From: Geobacteraceae bacterium GWC2_55_20
GTDB lineage: Bacteria > Desulfobacterota > Desulfuromonadia > Geobacterales > Pseudopelobacteraceae
Reading direction: 5' to 3'
Length of the DNA: 41,374 bases
NCBI GenBank assembly: GCA_001802125.1
Contig: MGZK01000023.1
Span: 1 to 41,374, forward strand
Numbering within the stretch: the first letter of the stretch is position 1; every line of letters begins with the position of its first letter. Positions 25,376 to 32,055 of this stretch are shown here, piece after piece. The notes under the pieces were generated by a model. That model was not told the DNA's origin. It worked only from the letters and a program-made list of their open reading frames with translations, and did no database searches. Both the position numbers and the translations under genes were made by a program.

Positions 25376-27331
25376 TCATAGCTTGGGTATTTGGTTGTTC
25401 TGCATTGCAACTACAATAGCGCTTCCGACTGAAGCATTGTAATTGTATCTCAGGCTAGCAAGCAGGAAGTTCATTTCAGTGCTGCAAACCAAGTAATAGC
25501 CGTTGTCAAGCAGATCTTGCAAGAAACGATTGAGTTCGGAGGAGAATATCCACGTCTTGAACGGGTTGCAGTACCCTGTTGGCTTATAACCACCATAGTA
25601 GTAGCAGTCAAAGTCAAAACCGCTGACAAAATATACTCTGCTGCTGTTATGTGTCACATTTCGAATAGTGTTTATATCGCATAAGAGAGGGTTCTCAGTA
25701 AAATTATGAGGATAGATTAGCTGCCCTTTTCGAGCGTTTATGAACTGTGTACCTGTTTTGTCAAGAATATTCCCAGTATAGAAAACTACCATCACAGATA
25801 GTATTACTGCAGCTACAACAATAATGCTGCTGCGCATTAAAGGCATTAGTACACCATTTTCAGCACTTTCGTCCAGAAAACGTGAGATAAGGTCGAGCAG
25901 GAAGAAGAGAATGAACAGCAATATTATTGAAATGTTGAGAATGTTGTGCTCATGGCTTCTGCCAAAGAAATATATAGAGTTGCCTATGGCACAGTAGGTC
26001 AACATCAAACCGGTTGCCAAGTAGGTTGGGGAAACTGACTGTCTCGTTTTGAGCAATAGGACGATAACCATGCTGAACAATACTGGGGCATACCAGTAAA
26101 AAGAATTTGGTGAGATATGTAAGAAGCCGATACTTAGCTTTTGATAGTAGCCGGAATAATTTCCAAACTCGCTGTTTATGAACAGAATATGGCTCGCGCT
26201 AGCGAACAACGCTATAATCATGACTGGCAGCCAGCAATGTTTCCCATAATCCAGCATACTTTGCCATAGTGATACTTTTCTATTTCTATCTAAATATCTG
26301 ACCGCAAACAATGTTATCAGTAACTGAATGTATGCCAGGCTGTAAATAATGCCGAAGTTTTTGATCAGTAGTATCAAAAGCCCGCATATCAGACCTACCA
26401 ACCAGTGATACGGCCCTAGGAAATATATACCCACAAGCAGAGGTAGCCAGAGATCAATTCGTAGTGGAGTCACCTGAAAGTAGCATACGACATCCCGCGG
26501 ACTAGCATAGATACGCCCAAGAATGAGGGCCATCACTAGAAACAACGCGAGTTCCTTTTTTTGGAAAAGTTTCCATGAAAGTAGGTATGTTCCCAGTATT
26601 GCAACATAATAGGCTGCCTGCCCAAGAACCTGGAAGGTGTTTAGATTCAAGTCAAGCTTCATCCAGATTGTTGCAAGCAGAGAAGGCAAAAGATCATACT
26701 GAAAGTAAATGTCATGGATGGCAGTGCCTTTAAGCAACTGCAGTGCCGGGGCAAATATGTAGGTGTAATCATCCCAAGAAATCGGCGACGTCGCTATAAA
26801 GCAGATTGGAGCCAGTATAATGGCAACTGCTGGCGTTAACCACCGACTGGAGCGCAGTTGTAAGTAATAAAGAAACGCAACAAGAAAAAAAATAACCGCC
26901 ACTAAGAATAATGAAAGCGAAATAATTTCTATGAGAGGAGTCTTCTGAAGGGTGTTCATGGGAGGCGTAAAGCCGATGTTTTTAAAAAATAAGCACGAGA
27001 TAACTACACACAGTGCTAAAAAGAAATTCTGTGTATGTTTTTCTGTACAATTCCGCATTAGCCAAGACAGGGCTACTGTGGAGTAGCTGCTCATAAACAT
27101 CAATATATAGAGGGCGTAAATTTCCACTCCATCACATTCCGAGGTGTACATTCGTATCCAAGGTGTGATGCTTTCCGTCCGGAATGGAATCTTTTGGCAC
27201 CATATCCATGGTGCCAAATAAAAATAACAATAGTAGTACAGACCTGTTACTGACAAGGCCAGAACAGCAGCTTGAAACGGTTCCAGATGATTGCCGAGGC
27301 TTCGATTTGTTTTTGTACTCTCAGCCGCCAC
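25376..27331 (-). CDS. Polytopic membrane protein, possible GT-C-type glycosyltransferase
   Basis: This encodes about 651 residues with a dozen or more hydrophobic spans and few other features. An extracytoplasmic loop reads ISWDDYTYIFAPALQLLKGTAIHDIYFQYDLLPSLLATIW, which has the acidic pair and following Tyr/Phe-rich stretch seen in GT-C enzymes, but the acidic pair lies well into the protein, not in the first loop. The family is therefore uncertain. The frame is open to 27535, but that part lies over the transketolase C-subunit gene; GTG 27331, nine bases after GAGG and overlapping the transketolase stop by 11 bases, is the likeliest start. It sits between transketolase and the epimerase/GT2 gene, so a role in assembling or moving a lipid-linked glycan is reasonable. 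I do not recognise a specific named family. Confidence 0.72.
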   Translation of the reverse strand: MAAESTKTNRSLGNHLEPFQAAVLALSVTGLYYYCYFYLAPWIWCQKIPFRTESITPWIRMYTSECDGVEIYALYILMFMSSYSTVALSWLMRNCTEKHTQNFFLALCVVISCLFFKNIGFTPPMNTLQKTPLIEIISLSLFLVAVIFFLVAFLYYLQLRSSRWLTPAVAIILAPICFIATSPISWDDYTYIFAPALQLLKGTAIHDIYFQYDLLPSLLATIWMKLDLNLNTFQVLGQAAYYVAILGTYLLSWKLFQKKELALFLVMALILGRIYASPRDVVCYFQVTPLRIDLWLPLLVGIYFLGPYHWLVGLICGLLILLIKNFGIIYSLAYIQLLITLFAVRYLDRNRKVSLWQSMLDYGKHCWLPVMIIALFASASHILFINSEFGNYSGYYQKLSIGFLHISPNSFYWYAPVLFSMVIVLLLKTRQSVSPTYLATGLMLTYCAIGNSIYFFGRSHEHNILNISIILLFILFFLLDLISRFLDESAENGVLMPLMRSSIIVVAAVILSVMVVFYTGNILDKTGTQFINARKGQLIYPHNFTENPLLCDINTIRNVTHNSSRVYFVSGFDFDCYYYGGYKPTGYCNPFKTWIFSSELNRFLQDLLDNGYYLVCSTEMNFLLASLRYNYNASVGSAIVVAMQNNQIPKL

Positions 27332-28268
27332 CAAACGCTGCCTCGCCTTTGTTGGCCAACGTCCGATAGGCTGCTGCAATTGAATCGGCATCAAGCCCGG
27401 AACGGGCGAGCAGGGATTCTCGATCATAACAGGCATCAGGGAACTCCAAAGGTATGGCCAGCATTCTGAAGCGGGTTCCTGTACATGTCTCGGCAACGAT
27501 CTTGGCTGTTTCCTGACCAAGTCCCCCGGTCGCAACGTGCTCCTCCACGGTCATGATTTGCTTGCTGTTGGCGATCATCAGACTGATGTACTCTTTCGGA
27601 AACGGCCGGAGAGTTGTTATGCGAACGACAGCAGGGTGAATGTTATGTTGATTGAGCAAGTCGACGGCCTTGAGGACTTCATGAAGAATGAAGCCGCTAG
27701 TAATGATTACTCCATCACTTCCTTCCCGAACCATTGCTGGTTGGGAAATGTCCGGCGAATCTTTCTGCGAGTCAAAGATGTGAGGCTCTTTGTTACGCCC
27801 AAGGCGCAGATAAGCCGGGCTTTCAAGGGATGTCGACGCTCGAACGCATAGCCGTACCTCATGTGGATCAGACGGAGTCCAGATCGTCAACCGCGGCAGA
27901 CAGCTCAAAACGCCAATGTCATCAATTCCGTGGTGAGTCGGCCCATTCGGCCCATATGCAAATCCCCCCCCGACTCCAACAATCACAACGTTTGCCTGGT
28001 TGTAGCAGAGATCTATCTTGATCTGCTCAAGGCAGCGTAGCGTCACAAATGGTGTGATCGAGTAGACAAACGGCAACAGTCCCGTCTTTGCCAACCCGGC
28101 AGCATAGCCGATCATACCGGCCTCCCTGATGCCGCAGTTGATGACTCTTGACGGGTCATGTTCTTTTAGCTGGTCAAATAGCTTGTAGCCGAGATCACCA
28201 GTCAGGAACACGATTCTCCGATCATGCCGGAAAATGGTGTAAAGCTCTGAAAAAAAAGCATCACGCAC
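27321..28268 (-). CDS. Transketolase C-terminal subunit (pyrimidine-binding and C domains)
   Basis: The 315-residue protein matches the second half of transketolase-like enzymes: VFLTGDLGYKLFDQL and NCGIREAGMIGYAAGLA (the catalytic Glu that contacts thiamine diphosphate lies in IREA), PFVTLRCLEQIKIDLCYN, HHGIDDIGVL, then a C-terminal domain with SGFILHEVLKAVDLLN and TVEEHVATGGLG. With the N-subunit encoded just upstream it should form a split transketolase that moves two-carbon units between sugars. The GTG start at 28268 overlaps the N-subunit stop by eight bases, so the two are translationally coupled. Split transketolases of this kind occur in sugar and antibiotic clusters as well as in primary metabolism. 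Its position next to epimerase and glycosyltransferase genes suggests precursor supply for an unusual sugar. Confidence 0.9.
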   Translation of the reverse strand: MRDAFFSELYTIFRHDRRIVFLTGDLGYKLFDQLKEHDPSRVINCGIREAGMIGYAAGLAKTGLLPFVYSITPFVTLRCLEQIKIDLCYNQANVVIVGVGGGFAYGPNGPTHHGIDDIGVLSCLPRLTIWTPSDPHEVRLCVRASTSLESPAYLRLGRNKEPHIFDSQKDSPDISQPAMVREGSDGVIITSGFILHEVLKAVDLLNQHNIHPAVVRITTLRPFPKEYISLMIANSKQIMTVEEHVATGGLGQETAKIVAETCTGTRFRMLAIPLEFPDACYDRESLLARSGLDADSIAAAYRTLANKGEAAFGGG

Positions 28269-29082
28269 CGTTCAGCATCCTGAGAGCCTTGTCACGATCA
28301 TTATCTCTGACTTGGCGGTAATGCCACTCCAGATCACCTTCCATGAAATTGACCCCTTTCCCCTTTATGGTTCGACACAGTATAGCGCTTGGAAGGCCTG
28401 TTTCTGCAGCAGATCCAAGTACACTCACAAGCATCTGGTAGTCGTGGCCGTCAACTTCAAAAACCTTCCAGCCAAAGCTTCTCCAGCAGTCGGCTAGTCC
28501 CATGCCTGGAGAAATATCCTCGAATGTACTACAAGCTTGAAGTCCATTTGCATCGACAATCGCAACCAGATTGTCAAGCTTCCCTGCACGAGAGAGCGCC
28601 GCAGCTTCCCAGACGCTTCCCTCGTTACATTCCCCGTCTCCAAGCAGGACGAATACCCTGGCTAAAATGCCCTGGAGCTTTAGTCCACTGGCCATGCCTG
28701 CGCCAATTGCGAGTCCATGTCCGAGGGATCCGGTTGCACATTCCACTCCGCCGAGCTTGCCTGCCAGCGGATGCTCGGCAAGAACAGAGCCATTGTGTCC
28801 ATATGTATTCAGCAACGTATGTTCTATAAAACCCAGTCGAGCCAAAACTGCATAGAGTGCCATGCATCCGTGCCCCTTGGATAGTATGAAACGGTCACGT
28901 TCTGGAGCGTCCACCGTTAATGGTGTAATGTTGAGGACATCTGCATATAACGCCGCCAGTATATCGACACAAGATAATGCGACAGCAACATGGGCCGAGT
29001 TTGCCGCCATCATGATGATGTCGCGACGCAATTCCAGTAAAAACTCATTTATCGATGCTCGATTATTCTGTGGTGCTATCAT
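28261..29082 (-). CDS. Transketolase N-terminal subunit (thiamine diphosphate-binding domain)
   Basis: This 273-residue protein reads RFILSKGHGCMALYAVLARLG and GSLGHGLAIGAGMASGLKL, both typical of transketolase N-domains, then LLGDGECNEGSVWEAAALSRAGKLDNLVAIVDANGLQ, the metal and thiamine diphosphate motif (GDGE...N). It is about half the length of a normal transketolase because the other half is encoded by the overlapping downstream gene. ATG 29082 has AAGGTGG a few bases upstream. It is the first gene of the minus-strand cassette (transketolase N, transketolase C, membrane protein, epimerase/GT2, methyltransferase), so the cassette promoter should lie in the gap beyond 29083. Confidence 0.9.
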   Translation of the reverse strand: MIAPQNNRASINEFLLELRRDIIMMAANSAHVAVALSCVDILAALYADVLNITPLTVDAPERDRFILSKGHGCMALYAVLARLGFIEHTLLNTYGHNGSVLAEHPLAGKLGGVECATGSLGHGLAIGAGMASGLKLQGILARVFVLLGDGECNEGSVWEAAALSRAGKLDNLVAIVDANGLQACSTFEDISPGMGLADCWRSFGWKVFEVDGHDYQMLVSVLGSAAETGLPSAILCRTIKGKGVNFMEGDLEWHYRQVRDNDRDKALRMLNGA

Positions 29083-29127
29083 AAAACCACCTTGATGTTT
29101 TGCTTGATTCTGGATGCTTTTCTAAGA

Positions 29128-29143
29128 TGGCACATTCTAAGCA
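29128..29143 (+). promoter_or_regulatory. Sigma-54-type promoter candidate, distal, for the pilus ABC operon
   Basis: The sequence reads TGGCAC-ATTCT-AAGCA. The -24 box is perfect and GG-N10-GC spacing is correct; the -12 box has AA instead of TT. It would give a leader of about 240 bases before the permease gene. Plausible because neighbouring pilus genes look PilR/RpoN-controlled, but a chance match cannot be excluded. Confidence 0.4.
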
Positions 29144-29301
29144 CATTGCTAATCATAATAAACAGAATAAATAAGATGCGATGAAAATATGAATGAGCAG
29201 TTTGTTTAGAGTGAAGAATTCGCAATTGCCTCTCAATTAACGCTTCGAGAAGGCTGCTTGATATATGTATCCGTCTGATATACACTGAACGACCATTAAG
29301 C

Positions 29302-29317
29302 TGGCTCAGTCAATGCG
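29302..29317 (+). promoter_or_regulatory. Sigma-54-type promoter candidate, proximal, for the pilus ABC operon
   Basis: The sequence reads TGGCTC-AGTCA-ATGCG with GG (29303-29304) and GC (29315-29316) at the proper 10-base spacing. Both boxes carry mismatches (TGGCTC for TGGCAC, ATGCG for TTGCA). The leader to the ATG at 29397 would be about 70 bases. Confidence 0.3.
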
Positions 29318-29396
29318 ACAAAGCATAACCTGTGTGGATCTAATTATTTATGAGTACTGATTTGTTGCTATTGGTCAAATAGGAGGCAGATTCATT

Positions 29397-30191
29397 ATGT
29401 TGTCAATAGTTAGGATTACCCTGAAAGGCATATTCCGTGACCGTATATTCCAAGGAATAATGGCACTGTCTTTGTTTTTTGTTTTCATTCCATCCGTAGC
29501 ATCACTTTCCATGCGGCAGGTTACCGAATTATCCACTACGCTTTCGCTATCGCTGATTTCATTCATAATGCTACTTCTGGCGGTCTTTCTTGGAGCAACC
29601 TCGATCTGGAAGGATATTGAGCGGCGTTACACCTTCAGTGTATTAAGCCTTCCGGTGAGCCGCTCTACGTATCTGGTAGGGCGCTTCCTTGGTATAGCCA
29701 TATTTATGCTTATTGCGGCTCTTTTTCTCGGAAGTGCTGCAATTGTATCTATCAAGATCGCTTCATTGACATACCCTCCTGCCCGGCCGTTGCTATGGTT
29801 TGCCATAATCACATCAATAGTTTTCGATGCACTCAAATATATCATAGTCGTAGCGGTTTCCATGACACTGGCCACGGTGAGCACATCATTTTTCCTGCCT
29901 GTATTCGGTGCCATCAGTATCTTTATGGCCGGTACTGTTACTCAGCAGGTGTTTGACTATCTGCATACCCCATCGGCACAGGCGGCTGTTTCTGCAGCTA
30001 TCCGTAAGGCCGCCCTGGTGCTTTACTATCTGCTTCCCAACCTGGGCGGTTTTGATCTGAAAGTGCATGCGATCTATGCCATTCCGCTCAATACGCAGGG
30101 CCTACTACTGACCGGAGTGTATTTCCTGGCCTATACCGGAATAGTAATGAGTGTAGGAGCGTTGCTTTTTGCGCGCAGGGAAATGAAATGA
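29397..30191 (+). CDS. ABC-2-type transporter permease, PilI-like
   Basis: This 264-residue inner-membrane protein has about six spans. The early block SIWKDIERRYTFSVLSLPVSRSTYLVGRFLG is the usual ABC-2 permease motif (a cytoplasmic loop between the first spans). It starts at ATG 29397 behind a perfect AGGAGG. Its stop overlaps the next gene as ATGA, and an ABC ATPase is encoded third, so permease, TPR protein and ATPase form one transporter operon. In Myxococcus xanthus, pilG-pilH-pilI lie just downstream of pilA and encode an ABC system needed for pilus assembly; the present operon has equivalent parts and is the next plus-strand operon after pilA, beyond the glycosylation block. The PilI assignment is by context. 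Confidence 0.85.
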   Translation: MLSIVRITLKGIFRDRIFQGIMALSLFFVFIPSVASLSMRQVTELSTTLSLSLISFIMLLLAVFLGATSIWKDIERRYTFSVLSLPVSRSTYLVGRFLGIAIFMLIAALFLGSAAIVSIKIASLTYPPARPLLWFAIITSIVFDALKYIIVVAVSMTLATVSTSFFLPVFGAISIFMAGTVTQQVFDYLHTPSAQAAVSAAIRKAALVLYYLLPNLGGFDLKVHAIYAIPLNTQGLLLTGVYFLAYTGIVMSVGALLFARREMK

Positions 30192-31081
30192 GCGCAGTGT
30201 CCAGACCGGTTGTTGCACTGTTGGTTTCTCTTACGATCTATGGCGTGGTACTTGGTTCGTTCTCGGACTATATGAAGCTCAAGCCGATCGAGGAAAAGCT
30301 TGGCTATCTGCCCAGTACCAGTTTCCTCCGTTATGCTAGCGCCGACCACAAAGAGCTGGTGGGAGCCTCTCTTGTGATGAAGGTTATCATGTACTTCGGA
30401 GGCATCGCCGAGAAACAACAGGCCAATGTCATAGTTCAGCCGCCTGATTATAGAGGGATGTCTGGGATACTTCATGGTGCGGTAAAACTGGATCCATACA
30501 ACATGGATGCCTATTATTTTGCACAGTCGTTTTTAACATGGGAGGTTAAGCAATATAAGATTGCCAATGATCTTCTGGATTATGGCATGAAATACCGCTC
30601 GTGGGATTGGATGCTGCCGTTTTTTGCCGGGTTTAACAGTTCTTATTTCATGAGAGACTATCCAGCAGCAGCTACATACTATAAACGGGCCGGTGAACTT
30701 TCCGGGTCTGACCTTTCGAAACTACTTGCTGGTCGCTATATGCAGGAAGCAGGTCAGACTGAACTTGCCATAGCTTATCTTACTACAATGGAAAAAGGTG
30801 AGAGAAATCAATCTGTAAGGAGGAACTATCAGCTTCGACTATCTGCATTTAAAGAGGTCCGTAAAATAGAAATGGCAAGGGATCGTTTTAAAGAGGCAAA
30901 AGGGTACTTGCCGACAACAGTTGAGCAGTTGTCTCAGGGTGGTTTTCTTTCTACTGTACCGCTTGATCCCTACGGCGGCCAGTTCTACCTGGAAGCGGAC
31001 GGCAAGGTTGCTACCACCAGCAAGTTTGCCTTTGCAGGAGCAAAAAAGGCAGCTAAGCAAAACGCGGGAGAAACTCGATGA
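30188..31081 (+). CDS. Membrane-anchored TPR-type protein with pseudopilin-like C-terminal motif, PilG-like
   Basis: This 297-residue protein has one N-terminal span (VVALLVSLTIYGVVLGSF) and otherwise appears periplasmic. The middle has TPR-like helices (GAVKLDPYNMDAYYFAQSFLTW, AATYYKRAGELSG, AGQTELAIAYLTTMEKG). The C-terminus reads AKGYLPTTVEQLSQGGFLSTVPLDPYGGQFYLEADGK, which closely resembles the conserved end of type II secretion/pseudopilin G proteins (LP-x-[ST]-x-x-x-L, then P-x-DP[WY]G), although no prepilin leader is present. It overlaps both neighbours by four bases (ATGA at each end). It corresponds by position to the accessory subunit of a PilGHI-like system. Function unknown; a link between the ABC transporter and the pilus is inferred. 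Confidence 0.78.
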   Translation: MSAVSRPVVALLVSLTIYGVVLGSFSDYMKLKPIEEKLGYLPSTSFLRYASADHKELVGASLVMKVIMYFGGIAEKQQANVIVQPPDYRGMSGILHGAVKLDPYNMDAYYFAQSFLTWEVKQYKIANDLLDYGMKYRSWDWMLPFFAGFNSSYFMRDYPAAATYYKRAGELSGSDLSKLLAGRYMQEAGQTELAIAYLTTMEKGERNQSVRRNYQLRLSAFKEVRKIEMARDRFKEAKGYLPTTVEQLSQGGFLSTVPLDPYGGQFYLEADGKVATTSKFAFAGAKKAAKQNAGETR

Positions 31082-31989
31082 AGGCCATTGAAACAACCGG
31101 ACTTTGCAAACAGTTCAAAGGTAAAAAAATGACCCGGGTGGATGCCCTGAAAAGTCTGGATCTTCAGATTGAGAAGGGTGAAGTCTTCGGTTTTCTCGGC
31201 CCGAATGGTGCCGGTAAAAGTACCACCATCAAGCTGATCATGGGATTGTTAAAGCCGACTGCTGGTACAGCCAGTATCATGGGCAAAGATTCTTCGACAA
31301 CTGACTCCCGTCGCCAGGTCGGTTTTTTACCCGAAAATCCGGCGTTTTACGACTACCTGAGTGCCGAGGAGTACATAACTTTCGTCGGCTCCCAGTTCAG
31401 TATGGAATCGTCACTGCTTAAGCGTCGTACAGAGGATGTTTTGAAGCGGCTTGACCTGTGGGAGGCCCGCAAGCGGCCGATGCGCGGCTACAGCAAGGGG
31501 ATGGTGCAACGGGTCGGTCTGGCACAGACGCTGGTTCATGATCCGGATGTGTATATCCTGGACGAGCCGATGAGCGGACTGGATCCGATCGGGCGGGCGC
31601 TGGTCAAGGATATCATTCTGGACCTGAAGAGGCGCGGCAAATGCGTTTTCTTCAGCACTCATATCACTGATGATGTGGAGAAGGTCTGCGACCGGGTTGG
31701 GGTAATCGTCAAGGGGAGTCTGGTGGCGGTAGACCGGGTTGAAAACATCATGAGAAGCGGCGTGGAAGGGTATCTGGTCCATCTGCGGTTCCAGGATAGC
31801 GCTAGCCGCAATTTTGCCGGAATCGAGCCGCTTCGAACAGCCGGCTCGACATCCGAATTCTATGTTTCTTGCAGTGCGTTCAATGCCTTTATGGGTGAGG
31901 TCAATGCAGCCGGGGTCGAAGTGGCGCTGGTGGAAACCAAACGCAGGGACCTGGAGGACTTCTTCCTGTCTCTTGTCAATAAACCGTAG
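31078..31989 (+). CDS. ABC transporter ATPase, PilH-like
   Basis: This 303-residue ATPase has all motifs in order: Walker A GPNGAGKST, a Q-loop near QVGFLPENPAFYDYLSAEEY, a signature that departs from LSGGQ (YSKGMVQRVGLAQ), Walker B VYILDEPMSGLDP, and the H-loop FFSTHI. A C-terminal extension of about 90 residues follows, as in ABC-2 exporter ATPases. It partners the permease two genes upstream. By analogy with Myxococcus PilH it may be needed for pilus assembly or export of a pilus-associated compound. The TAG stop (31987-31989) lies inside the first arm of the palindromic element at 31985-32052, so that element forms the very end of the gene. Confidence 0.9.
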   Translation: MKAIETTGLCKQFKGKKMTRVDALKSLDLQIEKGEVFGFLGPNGAGKSTTIKLIMGLLKPTAGTASIMGKDSSTTDSRRQVGFLPENPAFYDYLSAEEYITFVGSQFSMESSLLKRRTEDVLKRLDLWEARKRPMRGYSKGMVQRVGLAQTLVHDPDVYILDEPMSGLDPIGRALVKDIILDLKRRGKCVFFSTHITDDVEKVCDRVGVIVKGSLVAVDRVENIMRSGVEGYLVHLRFQDSASRNFAGIEPLRTAGSTSEFYVSCSAFNAFMGEVNAAGVEVALVETKRRDLEDFFLSLVNKP

Positions 31990-32052
31990 GTGCGAATCTT
32001 GTATTCGCCCTGTTGAAAGGTGCAAAGGGCGATCACAAGGATCGCCCCTACG
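31985..32052. repeat. Paired palindromic (REP-like) element between convergent genes
   Basis: Two hairpins lie in inverted orientation. The left has stem GCGAAT/ATTCGC (31992-31997, 32003-32008) with loop CTTGT; the right has stem GGGCGATC/GATCGCCC (32027-32034, 32040-32047) with loop ACAAG, the reverse complement of the left loop. The outer ends also match (CGTAGG 31985-31990, CCTACG 32047-32052). The two 26-base halves match at 21 of 26 positions; four of the five differences are paired compensatory changes that keep the stem. It overlaps the ATPase stop codon and ends four bases from the metG stop. It may act as a bidirectional transcription end or RNA stabiliser. Confidence 0.82.
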
Positions 32053-32055
32053 AAA

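Larger units (their letters stand above)
29083..29396. other. Intergenic region between divergent transketolase and pilus ABC operons
   Basis: This 314-base AT-rich gap must hold promoters for both divergent operons. I see no convincing gene in it: a 68-codon minus-strand frame at 29079-29285 runs into the transketolase start and has no recognisable content. On the plus strand two GG-N10-GC sigma-54-like sites are visible (29128 and 29302), and AGGAGG at 29381-29386 serves the permease gene. I do not see a clear minus-strand sigma-70 promoter. Confidence 0.6.

Noticed and set aside
27332-27535. N-terminal extension of the polytopic membrane protein frame
   Set aside because: This part lies over the coding sequence of the transketolase C-subunit and has no membrane-protein character.
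29079-29285. 68-codon minus-strand frame upstream of the transketolase N-subunit
   Set aside because: It overlaps the transketolase start, has no recognisable motif and lies in an AT-rich promoter gap.
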